Positions 8,001-14,553 are shown, counted from the first letter of the stretch. The stretch is DNA of 14,566 bases from an uncultured Collinsella sp. (GCA_900759435.1 CAAEVD010000026.1:1-14566), one strand, 5' to 3'. Translations and numbers: made by a program. The notes: generated by a model not told the origin, from the sequence alone.

Positions 8001-11000
8001 CGCCCTCGACGAGCTCGAAGGAGAACTCGCCGGCAGCAAGCTCGCGTCCGGTCAGGACCTTATTCGCGGCGGTCTGGTCGGTGACGCTCGTCTTGACAGG
8101 CGTCACGCTGTAGGTATTGGTGAACGTAAATGCCACATCGCCATCCGACTTGCGGGACACCCTCAGATTACCCTCGCCGTCATCGGTCACGGTGAAAGAA
8201 ACCGTACGCGAAGGCTTGGCGTCGTTGGTCACGCCAGCGACCTCGCCGGATTCGGTCACGGTGTAGGTAAAGGTATGCTCGCGCTTCTCGGGCTTCTCGC
8301 CCAGAGCCTTGTTAAGGTCGTCGAGCGTAAAGGTAATCTTGCCAAAGTCGACCTTGCCCTTGGCATCATTGGTCACGCTCGCGTTCGCGGGCAAGGGTGC
8401 GCCCTCTTCACCGGTCACGGTAAAGGTGAACTTGCCGGCAATGTCAGCCGGGGTCAGGCCAGCAGGAACCAGCAGATTCTTCTTGCCCACAAGCGATGTC
8501 TCGGCAGACTCGGCAGTGTAGGCGTTCACAAACTCGTTGCCGGTATCGCCGTAGACAGCCGTCGTCGTCAGGGTACCATCGCCGTTGTCGACAACGGTTA
8601 CATATGCGTCAATTGCCGACACGGTGGCGCTCACGCCCGCAGGCAGCTTGTCGGTCTGCTCGGCAGCAATGTAGCGAATGGTCCACGTGGGCTTGTCTGA
8701 GCTAGCGTCAACCGACGCCTTGTCTTCCTTGACCAGCTTGGCAAGCGACTCGGTCGTATACGTCAGCGGACCGAACTCAACCTTGCCGCCCTTGTTGGTT
8801 GCATCCAGCAGAACCTCGTCGTGCCCCGCATAGCTCAGCGCAAACTTAAATTCGTCATCGGCCATCGGGCGCCCCGTGAGCTTCTTGGTTGCCTCAAGAG
8901 TCAGCGGGGTTTCCGTCTTGGCGCTATAGGTGTTCGTGAACTTAGTCTCACCCGAGGTCTTTTCAACGTCGGCCTTAAGCTCGCCCTTGGCGTTAACCGT
9001 CACAGTCACCTTGAACGTGGCAACGTTCTTGCTGTAGGTAATGCCACCGGCGTCGCCCTTGACCTCGCGGACCTCATAGGTGTACTCGCCCGGCTTGTTG
9101 TAGGTGATCTCGCCGAAGTCAATAGCTGCCTTGCCATTGTCGTCCAGGTCGGCATTGGTCACGGTCGCGGTCGCGGGTGCGGGCATCGGGGCGTCATTCT
9201 CGGACGTCGTTGAGAGTTCAAACTTAAACTCATCCGCATCCGTCCAATCGCGGCCCTCGAGCACCTTGGTCAGGCCAAAACCGGCCTTGGTATCCACCGT
9301 TGTTGGCGTCACGTTAAAGCTGATCTTGCCGTTGTTGCCCAGGTGAACGTCAACCTCCGTGGCGTTCGACTTGGCAGATGTGTTGTTCCACTTGGGATTG
9401 AGCACGTCGGACGCAGTGCCGGTGGGGTTACCGCCCACGCGCTCCTTGGTGGTGTGGAGCTCGTCAATAAAGGCCAGGCGCGCGGTTCCCTTGCTAAACG
9501 ACAGGTTTCCGCTCGCGTCGGGCACGATGGCGCCCTCAAAGCTCGCGGCGTCTCCGCCGGTAAACTCAATAACGGCAATACGGGATTCGGCCTTACTGTC
9601 TGCGCCCAGCGCCTCGAACTCATCCTTGTAGTAATAGATGCCCTCGGCAGCCAGCGAGCCCGTCGCAGGCGTTGTGCAGTTCTTATCCGTGTAAATGGGA
9701 GTCTGCTTCTGGAAATAGTAATAGCGGTTGGTGTCGGCAGGCTCAAAGTTCGCGATCGTATCGCCCAGCGCGCTAGCGTTCCACTTGTTCGCGTAGAAGT
9801 TAACGGTCTTGGAACCGTTCTCCGCGGTGGTCGTATTGCTCTTGATGTAGTCCTCGAGCCCCTTTACGTTCTTGGGCGTAAACAGGTTATCGAGCGCTTC
9901 TTTCTTAACGCTTGAGGTGTAGTTCACCTGAATGGGCTCAGTATTGTCGACCGTAAGCACGCCGTCGGTGATCTTAAAGTGGCGCAGCGGAATCAGCGAC
10001 GCAGGAATCTTAACCGTTACGATATCGCCGGTCTGAGACTTGCCCTCTTCGGCATGCTGAACGGTGATGACCAGGTTCGCAGCGGCATCAGAAAATGTGT
10101 AGGTGTCGACGTTACCCTCGGACTTCTTTGACGGTTTTTCAAACGTCTCGCCGCCATACACGACGGACGTAAAGTCGTCGACCTGCATAAAGTCGCCCAG
10201 CTCATCGGTAAACGTAATGTAGCCAGACTTATGCTCGCCATATCCACTGTGAGTTTTGGTTGGGTAGCCAGCCTGGATAATGCTTCCGGAGATATCTTTG
10301 AAGATTTCCTCGAGCTCGGCGGCGCTGGTTGCCGACTTGTAGTAATTGGCGTTTTCTGCGCGCGCACCAAAGTTGATGGTCCATTCGCCCCAGATAGAAA
10401 TGCTGGATGAGGCGGCAGGATAGTTGCTCGACACGGCATGCATGAACTTATTCTCTTTGCTTGTGCCATCAGCCGTGAGGTCGGCACTGGGATTTGCACC
10501 GTCAAAGATGCCGATCGTATAAATGTCGGCACCTTTATTCTTGAGACTCTTGGCACTATTAATGGCGCTATTGGCAACACTTGCTTGGAATCCACTAGAA
10601 CTCGTAGGTGAACCATCAGTGAAGAAGACGACGATCTTCTTGGCGTCGGCGCGACCAAACGAAAATTGCTCATCAGCCAGCTCCAAGCCATAGTCGGCGC
10701 GCGTGGAACCGTCAGGACTGATAGAGTTGACCGTGCTCTTTAGGCTCTCCGCACCTTTGTCCTTGCAGGGCGTCAGATTCTTCATGGTCTGCGAGTAGTT
10801 GTAGGTGTCCCCCCAACTATCGCGATATTTTTTGTTGCCAACCTCAGTAGTCTTATCGCCTGCAAACTTAACGATGGCAACCTGATGCTGTTTGGATTCA
10901 TCTGTGATGCTTTGGTTTTGCGTGGCGATGGTGTCAATAAAGCGATTGGCGGCCGTCTTCAGCGCATCGATGCGCTTTGTACGGTCGCCCTTAACCATGG

Positions 11001-11373
11001 GATCACTCATCGAGCCAGAAGCGTCCAGCACCAGCACGATGTCGAGCGGCTTGCCGGAAACCGTCGTATCGGATGTCGAAGAGATGGCTGACAGCGTGGT
11101 CAGGAAATCCGACCCTTCGTTTGCCGCGGTTTCCTTGACCGTCTTGTCGGTCCAGATTCGGCCGACGTTTTGAGTTGTTACTTCCTTGCCGTCATAGCCG
11201 CCGGCCCAGAACTTCCAGCGGTTACTGGTGTCGTGGTCGACTATCTTCGTCGGTCCGTCCATTCCGGTGCTGGACCTGGCGTTGGCCTCGGGCAGCATGG
11301 CAAATGCTGCAGCCGGCAACACAAGCACTACGGCAAGTATCACCGCCAAGAGACCCCTCGTGTACCTACTCAT
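5050..11373 (-). CDS. Giant LPTTG-anchored adhesin: VWA domain plus ten isopeptide (Spy0128/FctA-like) domains, 2107 aa
   Basis: This is a sortase-anchored surface protein, probably a binding head on a long stiff stalk. It has a signal peptide (about 1-25 or 1-32) and a von Willebrand A domain (about 109-365) with complete MIDAS (D117-x-S119-x-S121, T224, D253). An unassigned region (about 370-695) follows, and then ten tandem domains (about 699-2047). Each domain has a Lys in its first strand, a Glu in the YTVxE-like strand and an Asn in the last strand (FTNTY-like): K703/E770/N814, K830/E905/N950, K964/E1041/N1086, K1105/E1162/N1208, K1225/E1289/N1332, K1350/E1424/N1488, K1508/E1585/N1631, K1646/E1761/N1806, K1825/E1878/N1928, K1943/E1995/N2044 (K964 and K1646 each have an adjacent Lys). 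In Spy0128 pilins this triad forms a self-made isopeptide bond. The C-terminus has a Pro-rich spacer, LPTTG (2075-2079), a membrane helix and RKR. The start is supported by GAAGGGAG upstream. No sortase or partner pilin gene lies in the window. The ligand is unknown. Confidence 0.93.
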   Translation of the reverse strand: MSRYTRGLLAVILAVVLVLPAAAFAMLPEANARSSTGMDGPTKIVDHDTSNRWKFWAGGYDGKEVTTQNVGRIWTDKTVKETAANEGSDFLTTLSAISSTSDTTVSGKPLDIVLVLDASGSMSDPMVKGDRTKRIDALKTAANRFIDTIATQNQSITDESKQHQVAIVKFAGDKTTEVGNKKYRDSWGDTYNYSQTMKNLTPCKDKGAESLKSTVNSISPDGSTRADYGLELADEQFSFGRADAKKIVVFFTDGSPTSSSGFQASVANSAINSAKSLKNKGADIYTIGIFDGANPSADLTADGTSKENKFMHAVSSNYPAASSSISIWGEWTINFGARAENANYYKSATSAAELEEIFKDISGSIIQAGYPTKTHSGYGEHKSGYITFTDELGDFMQVDDFTSVVYGGETFEKPSKKSEGNVDTYTFSDAAANLVITVQHAEEGKSQTGDIVTVKIPASLIPLRHFKITDGVLTVDNTEPIQVNYTSSVKKEALDNLFTPKNVKGLEDYIKSNTTTAENGSKTVNFYANKWNASALGDTIANFEPADTNRYYYFQKQTPIYTDKNCTTPATGSLAAEGIYYYKDEFEALGADSKAESRIAVIEFTGGDAASFEGAIVPDASGNLSFSKGTARLAFIDELHTTKERVGGNPTGTASDVLNPKWNNTSAKSNATEVDVHLGNNGKISFNVTPTTVDTKAGFGLTKVLEGRDWTDADEFKFELSTTSENDAPMPAPATATVTNADLDDNGKAAIDFGEITYNKPGEYTYEVREVKGDAGGITYSKNVATFKVTVTVNAKGELKADVEKTSGETKFTNTYSAKTETPLTLEATKKLTGRPMADDEFKFALSYAGHDEVLLDATNKGGKVEFGPLTYTTESLAKLVKEDKASVDASSDKPTWTIRYIAAEQTDKLPAGVSATVSAIDAYVTVVDNGDGTLTTTAVYGDTGNEFVNAYTAESAETSLVGKKNLLVPAGLTPADIAGKFTFTVTGEEGAPLPANASVTNDAKGKVDFGKITFTLDDLNKALGEKPEKREHTFTYTVTESGEVAGVTNDAKPSRTVSFTVTDDGEGNLRVSRKSDGDVAFTFTNTYSVTPVKTSVTDQTAANKVLTGRELAAGEFSFELVEGEGKDAKVVATGKNAADGKITMSPIEYTKAGTHTYTLREVKGNAGGITYSDAKFTIETTITDNGDGTLKAEHVLKDDVKAATFENSYSVTPIDAELDFDLSKAIDGRDWTDADKFSFTVTAPEGTPLPDPATVTVSKKDAEDGIAAIKFGKIHYTAAGTYKYEIRENAGSAAGMTYDAHVATAEVTVTDNGKGVLIANVTKKESGRFTNTYRSELDYAAAGGLKLSKTLSGRPMTEGQFTFTVTPADEASAIALGLHEGANVYKSPATAEATVGLIDILAGHEVKFTQADAGKTFTYTVAEKNDGQPGYTYDDAERTVTIAIADDGAGTLTATTTVIGNPDKGTPVTEYKTGAATVESAVVPFVNSYSATTDAHGGAVAQVVATKTLTGRPLADGEFYFGIAYAGEKEAIEGTCVTNVNGQVSFGALHYTTEMLADLVNAKRAIRTDTDANLAWTINYTAFEYTSPLAAKGITAAKSSFSFKVVVVDNGDGTLTAKPDYGGVEPVFENAYGTDAADAALAGTKKLQADEGLTPGDITGKFTFTVTADEAGAPMPEHTTVTNDAAGNVDFGKIHFTLDDLNRALGVTTDASGDASSDAEANADEAEVDADASGDETKDESKPEAPAAPRSHTFTYMVTESGSAPGVTNDASATRKVSYTVTDDGAGHLRVVRNGDDGAAFTFTNTYSVTPTDSSVTDQVKTVKRLTGRDLAAGEFTFDLLEDGVVVASGTNDANGTVALSPIRYEAPGTHTYTLREACPNALGLYKGVTYDGTTYTVVTTVSDNGDGTLTATHKLEGTTESAGFTNKYHAMPTQVSIGAIKVLEGRELKKDEFSFKLVGEDVESTVTNDADGKINFDKFEYDEPGTYVYTISEVKGDEAGMTYDKSVFTATVNVVDDGEGNLKANVAFTKGDKSVEGIVFNNTYKKPETPVPTPDPGTPKTVTNIVKTVKGFLPTTGDQQAAALLMAFVIAMAGVGALVWGIRKR
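5581..6873 (-). repeat. Second copy of the beta-gamma-delta domain triplet (residues 1501-1931)
   Basis: Domains 7-9 of the adhesin match domains 2-4 in the same order: beta (ATKTLTGRPLADGEF vs ATKKLTGRPMADDEF), gamma (FTLDDLN, VTESG, AFTFTNTYSVTP, SVTDQ in both) and delta (LTGR-LAAGEF, GTHTYTLREA/V). The gamma copy here has an acidic insertion (6130-6252). The nucleotide sequences also remain recognisably similar, for example around 6050-6310 versus 8210-8360. Confidence 0.75.
7738..8907 (-). repeat. First copy of the beta-gamma-delta domain triplet (residues 823-1212)
   Basis: Domains 2-4 of the adhesin are the partner of the 5581-6873 block. Each triplet follows an alpha-type domain with the motif GRDWTDAD (domain 1 directly; domain 5 with the extra domain 6 between). 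The unit of duplication may therefore have been four domains. Confidence 0.7.
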
Positions 11374-11390
11374 CGCGTCTCCCTTCTCGC

Positions 11391-11505
11391 GGTCTCAGAC
11401 CTTGCATCAGCCTAAAGTTACGGAATGAGACACAATTAGGGCAGGTGACACATGTTCCAGATTCGGTTTTGGGCGTGAGACAAATGTCTCACCAAAGTTG
11501 AGACA
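11391..11505 (-). promoter_or_regulatory. Cluster of TGAGACA boxes upstream of the adhesin gene (putative operator)
   Basis: TGAGACA occurs at 11426-11432, 11476-11482 and 11499-11505. Its inverse TGTCTCA at 11485-11491 makes TGAGACA-AA-TGTCTCA, a perfect 16-base palindrome. A one-mismatch copy (TGACACA) is at 11446-11452. A related palindrome GGTCT-C-AGACC lies at 11391-11401, about 18 bases before the start codon. Repeated boxes in a short region directly upstream of a single large surface gene suggest a transcription-factor operator. The regulator is not identifiable from the window. Confidence 0.55.
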
Positions 11506-11552
11506 CGGCGTTTTCGCAGGAAAACGGGTGCGACTCGGAGCCATCAGGCAAA

Positions 11553-11585
11553 AATGATCCGTTTCCCTCTGTCCACGGGAGATCA
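11553..11585. repeat. Degenerate copy of the AATGATCC palindromic module
   Basis: The sequence AAAATGATCCGTTT, CCTCTGTCC and GGGAGATCA parallels the intact module at 4703-4737. Only about five pairs (TGATC/GATCA) of the closing stem remain. It abuts the left flank of palindromic element C. Confidence 0.55.
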
Positions 11586-11613
11586 ATGGCTGTTACTGAT
11601 ATGGTGTCATTTC

Positions 11614-11765
11614 AAAACTATGCCGGATTACGGGGCTAAAGTCGAGGCCCTCATCCATACCTTCATTTTTTGAAAAACGGTAAGCAATCTACCTGCGGGT
11701 TTGTTTTTGCGATTTTCTGTATGGTCGGAGGTTCGCTATCCAGCCCCGTAATCCGGCATAGTTTT
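11614..11765. repeat. 152-bp palindromic intergenic element, copy C
   Basis: Outer arms at 11614-11637 and 11742-11765 are perfect 24-bp inverse complements, starting AAAACTATGCCGGATTACGG. They differ from copy A at two arm positions, and both changes are matched on the other arm (A: T4517-A4642 and C4527-G4632; C: A11627-T11752 and T11637-A11742). Total length, the position of the central TCTACCTGCGGG (74 bases from the arm start) and the left flank ATGGCTGTTA ... ATTTC match copy A. A run of seven T ends the right side on the plus strand. Confidence 0.85.
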
Positions 11766-11781
11766 TTTCGTGGCGGTCCAA

Positions 11782-11830
11782 CCGCGCGTTCAAGCGCGGG
11801 GCCGATGGGCATTTTTGCCCCATCGGCCCC
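11782..11830 (-). terminator. Tandem GC-rich hairpins after the hydrogenase operon
   Basis: GGGGCCGATGGG (11798-11809) pairs with CCCATCGGCCCC (11819-11830). A second, smaller stem, CCGCGC (11782-11787) with GCGCGG (11794-11799), overlaps its edge. They begin 11 bases past the echF stop on the minus strand. No clear T run follows on that strand, so termination may be inefficient or rho-dependent. Confidence 0.5.
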
Positions 11831-11840
11831 TATTCCAGCT

Positions 11841-12182
11841 CTATTCCGGCTTGGTTTCTACCGTGGGAGTCTTGTCCGCTGCGACTGGAGTACGGGCGGT
11901 GTCCATAGTCAGGCAGTGCTTGGGGCAGCTCTCGATGCACTCACCGCACACCACGCAGGCGTACGGGTCGATCGACCACGTTCCGCCCTTGCGATCGACC
12001 GCGAGCGCGCCCGCCGGGCAGCGACGCGCGCACATGCCACAGCAAATGCACACGTTCATGTCGTTGACGATGTGCCCGCGCAGGCGCTCGGGCGCCGTCA
12101 GCTTCTCCTGCGGATAGCACACCGTTACCGGCTGTTTGACCATGGAACCCAAGGCCGTCTTGGCAAATGTCAGCAAACTCAT
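11841..12182 (-). CDS. echF: Ech-type hydrogenase ferredoxin subunit with two [4Fe-4S] clusters (EchF), 113 aa
   Basis: This is the electron-entry polyferredoxin subunit of a group 4 energy-converting hydrogenase, related to NuoI and HycF. Two classical CxxCxxCxxxCP motifs are present: C45/C48/C51/C55 (CICCGMCARRCP) and C76/C79/C82/C86 (CVVCGECIESCP). An extra C47 lies inside the first motif and C90 follows the second. The short N-terminal segment resembles the start of NuoI-like proteins, and the last 20 residues are a Thr/Pro/Lys-rich tail. The gene starts 7 bases after the echE stop, and its AAAGG ribosome site overlaps the echE end. It is the last gene of the operon, as echF is in the Methanosarcina order echABCDEF (known from that family). 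Confidence 0.88.
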   Translation of the reverse strand: MSLLTFAKTALGSMVKQPVTVCYPQEKLTAPERLRGHIVNDMNVCICCGMCARRCPAGALAVDRKGGTWSIDPYACVVCGECIESCPKHCLTMDTARTPVAADKTPTVETKPE

Positions 12183-12189
12183 GCCGTGC

Positions 12190-13278
12190 CTACCTTTCCG
12201 TGCAGCTAATGCAGGGGTCGATGGTCAGGATAATCATGGGCACGTTGGCAAGGAGCACGCCCTGCAGCGCATGTGTCAGACCCGCCAGGTTCTGCGACGT
12301 CGGCGTGCGCACGCGGAAACGGTCCAAGTTCTTGGTGCCGTTGCCGCGCACATAGTAATACGCCTCACCGCGCGGCTGCTCAATCACAACCTCGCCGCGC
12401 GCGCCGTCGGCTGGCGTAAGCTTGGTGCGCGCGCCGATACCGTCGTGCGGAATCTTATCCACAAGCTCCTTGATGATATCCATGGCCTGCGTGACCTCGG
12501 CACAACGCACCTGGCAGCGGGCATAACAATCGCCGTCGGTGGCAACGATGGGCTCAAACGCGGCCAAATCCGCATAGGCGCCGTCACCGAACATGCGCAC
12601 GTCGTAGTCCACGCCCGAGGCGCGGCCGAACGGGCCGACCATCGACAGATCCAACGCGTCCTTCTTGCTGATCACACCCACGCCATGCAGGCGCTCGCCG
12701 CAGCTGTCGTCGCCCAAAAACGTATGCGCCAGGGCCTCGTAGTCAGGACGCATGGCATCGAGCGTCTGGACAATGCCCGCCAGCTCGGAATCCTCGATAT
12801 CGTGCTTAAGGCCGCCGATCTCATTAATCGACAGGATCACGCGACCGCCGCACGTGCTCTCGAAGATCTTGAGAATCTGTTCGCGCAGGGTCCACGACCG
12901 ATAGAACAGCGCCTCAAAACCAAAGGCATCGGCGAGCAGGCCCAGCCACAGCAGGTGCGAGTGAATGCGCGAAAGCTCGTGCAAAATGGTGCGGATATAC
13001 TGCACGCGGCCGGGCACCTCAATGTCGAGCATGCGCTCGCAGGCGCCGGCATAGCCATAGCTATGGCCCACGGCGCAAATGCCGCAGATGCGCTCGGCGA
13101 TGTAGCCAAACTGGTGCATGTCACGCTTTTCGGTGAGCTTCTCGAGTCCGCGGTGCACAAAGCCGATCTGCGGAATTGCCTCGATGACGCGGTCGTCCTC
13201 GATCACCAGGTCCAGATGAAGCGGCTCGGGCAGCACTGGGTGCTGCGGGCCAAACGGAATAACGGAGCGATGTGCCAT
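12190..13278 (-). CDS. echE: Group 4 [NiFe] hydrogenase large (catalytic) subunit (EchE), 362 aa
   Basis: This subunit binds the NiFe centre and is homologous to NuoD of complex I. The N-terminal ligand motif is RICGICAVGHS (C65, C68) and the C-terminal one is DPCISCTER (C356, C359). All four cysteines that coordinate Ni/Fe are present, which separates a true hydrogenase from NuoD. The protein stops three residues after the last Cys, so there is no C-terminal extension for a maturation protease to remove, a trait I recall for EchE and CooH-like enzymes. The start is ATG 13276-13278, five bases after the echD stop, with AAGGAGG upstream. In this complex reduced ferredoxin is oxidised, protons are reduced to H2 and ion pumping is driven, or the reverse. 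Confidence 0.93.
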   Translation of the reverse strand: MAHRSVIPFGPQHPVLPEPLHLDLVIEDDRVIEAIPQIGFVHRGLEKLTEKRDMHQFGYIAERICGICAVGHSYGYAGACERMLDIEVPGRVQYIRTILHELSRIHSHLLWLGLLADAFGFEALFYRSWTLREQILKIFESTCGGRVILSINEIGGLKHDIEDSELAGIVQTLDAMRPDYEALAHTFLGDDSCGERLHGVGVISKKDALDLSMVGPFGRASGVDYDVRMFGDGAYADLAAFEPIVATDGDCYARCQVRCAEVTQAMDIIKELVDKIPHDGIGARTKLTPADGARGEVVIEQPRGEAYYYVRGNGTKNLDRFRVRTPTSQNLAGLTHALQGVLLANVPMIILTIDPCISCTER

Positions 13279-13283
13279 GGACC

Positions 13284-13955
13284 TTACGCCTCCTTTTTCT
13301 GCTTGTCGCGGGCGGCCTTGGCGGCAAGCGCCGCGCGGACCTTGGCCGCTTTCTCGGGATCCATGGCGGCGAGCTTTGCTTCCAGCTCGGCGGCTTTGAG
13401 CGCGGCCTTGGCAGCGGCATCGTCATGCTGAGCATCGGAGCCGGCAGCCGCAGCGGGCTGAGCGACGGCAGCGCCCGCAGCATCGCCGGCACCCGCAGCA
13501 CCCTCCCCCGCAGCGGCCGCAGCCGCGGCGGCCTTTTTGGCCTTCTCGCGCGCGGCCTTCACCTCGGGCGTAATAACGCTCATGGGTTCAGCGGTCGAGA
13601 CCTGGTAGAAAAAGCCCTTAAAGTCGATCTGCATGTCGGTGATGGCAAGCCCGAACAGGTCGTGTGCCTCATTTTCAAACGGGAACACCGCGGGGTAATA
13701 CGAGCTGATGGACGGGATCTCCTGGTACTGGTCGATGCCCTCGACCACCAGATTCTCAATCGCGTAGCTACCGTCCTGGGCAATCTGCTCTTGCGCGGCG
13801 CGGACGTTGATAAACGTATAGACCAGGCGATACGTGCCGTCGTCGACGTTGCGCTCGGCGTGCATTTGCACAAAGCGCGCGCCAACACCCTTGAGAGCCT
13901 GGACATGCGACAGGAGCTCATCGATCCCGACGGTGGTATAGATAGCCTTTTGCAT
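13284..13955 (-). CDS. echD: Ech-type hydrogenase subunit, complex I 30-kDa (NuoC-like) family with Ala/Lys-rich tail (EchD), 223 aa
   Basis: Residues 1-130 form the NuoC/30-kDa fold, with the family signature ENEAHDLFG (94-102) and conserved YYPAVFPFE before it. This subunit links the small and large subunits in the peripheral arm. From about residue 132 a low-complexity tail follows, with a run of eight Ala, several Lys/Arg-rich stretches and the helical-looking end AALAAKAARDKQKKEA. The tail makes the protein much longer than EchD proteins of about 120-160 residues known elsewhere (from memory). The ATG overlaps the echC stop by one base (TAATG), with AAAGGAGG seven bases upstream, so the two are probably coupled in translation. 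Confidence 0.88.
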   Translation of the reverse strand: MQKAIYTTVGIDELLSHVQALKGVGARFVQMHAERNVDDGTYRLVYTFINVRAAQEQIAQDGSYAIENLVVEGIDQYQEIPSISSYYPAVFPFENEAHDLFGLAITDMQIDFKGFFYQVSTAEPMSVITPEVKAAREKAKKAAAAAAAAGEGAAGAGDAAGAAVAQPAAAAGSDAQHDDAAAKAALKAAELEAKLAAMDPEKAAKVRAALAAKAARDKQKKEA

Positions 13956-14545
13956 TACTCGGCCTCCTTTGCAGCGACGGGCGCGTCGCCGGCCGCGGAC
14001 GTCCCAGCAGGCGCATCGTCAGCCCCGGCCCCCGCAGCAGCCACAAACCCATCCTCGCCCAGCTCAACGCCACCGTCCCAGGTAGCGGCACCGCCCACGG
14101 TGAGTGGATCGCCGCCGGCGCGCATCACGGCCTCCTTCTGGTCCAGAATGCCGCACGCCTCCACGATGGCATCGATCACCGTCTCGGGGCGAATGGCGCA
14201 TCCGGGCGCGTACACGTCCACGGGAATCGCGCGGTCCACGCCGCCGATCACGTTGTAGGCATCGCGGAATACACCGCCCGAACACGCGCAGATGCCGCAG
14301 GCCACCACGCACTTGGGCTCGAGCATCTGGTTGTAGATCTGGCGCACGACGGGCAGGTTCTGGGCATTGACCGACCCCGTCACCAAAAAGATATCCGCAT
14401 GCTTGGGGTTGCCGGTGTTGACCACGCCAAAGCGCTCCGCATCGAACAGCGGCGTGAGCGAGGCCAGCACCTCGATATCGCATCCGTTGCAGCTCGAGCC
14501 GTCGTAATGAATAACCCACGGCGAGCGCGACATTTTATGATCCAT
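13955..14545 (-). CDS. echC: Ech-type hydrogenase small subunit, NuoB/20-kDa family (EchC), 196 aa
   Basis: This is the small subunit carrying the single proximal [4Fe-4S] cluster next to the NiFe site. Likely cluster ligands are C19 and C22 (SSCNGCDIEV), C86 in GICACSGG, and C116 in YAPGCAIRPE. This single-cluster pattern fits group 4 hydrogenases and complex I NuoB. Residues from about 152 form an Ala/Gly-rich acidic tail (about nine acidic residues and one Lys), longer than the family core requires. The start at ATG 14543-14545 is supported by AGGAGG at 14554-14559, eight bases upstream; a second Met at residue 5 is less well placed. Only 21 bases lie upstream in the window, and the membrane subunits EchA and EchB are expected there. 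Confidence 0.9.
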   Translation of the reverse strand: MDHKMSRSPWVIHYDGSSCNGCDIEVLASLTPLFDAERFGVVNTGNPKHADIFLVTGSVNAQNLPVVRQIYNQMLEPKCVVACGICACSGGVFRDAYNVIGGVDRAIPVDVYAPGCAIRPETVIDAIVEACGILDQKEAVMRAGGDPLTVGGAATWDGGVELGEDGFVAAAGAGADDAPAGTSAAGDAPVAAKEAE

Positions 14546-14553
14546 GGATGCCG

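Larger units (their letters stand above)
11374..11840. other. Intergenic region: adhesin control region, palindromic element C and hydrogenase operon 3' hairpins
   Basis: No gene is supported. From the adhesin start rightward it holds the ribosome site, a GGTCT-C-AGACC palindrome (11391-11401), a cluster of TGAGACA boxes, a degenerate GATC-type module, 152-bp palindromic element C, and two GC-rich hairpins just past the echF stop. I could not identify a convincing -35/-10 pair for the adhesin; a weak TAACTT on the minus strand near 11415-11420 is the only -10-like box noted. Confidence 0.7.

Noticed and set aside
4891..8700. Very long open frame on the plus strand (1269 codons) opposite the adhesin gene
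   Set aside because: It is the antisense shadow of the repetitive, GC-biased adhesin gene. Its product is low in family-like motifs (repeated LVxGxG and AVVxDG patterns mirrored from the adhesin repeats), and it lacks a ribosome site.
5050..9279. Regular repeats that might be read as a CRISPR array
   Set aside because: The periodicity is about 350-450 bases and in frame with protein domains. There are no short identical repeats with uniform spacers.
11670..12209. Plus-strand open frame of 179 codons starting in element C and running opposite echF
   Set aside because: Its first part is repeat sequence (similar to the frame in element A) and its remainder is antisense to a clear ferredoxin gene. 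It could not be a conserved protein over both.
12190..14545. Reading the four right-hand genes as part of respiratory complex I
   Set aside because: The large subunit retains both CxxC NiFe-ligand pairs, which NuoD lacks, and the order NuoB-NuoC-NuoD-NuoI-like with nothing between fits echCDEF.
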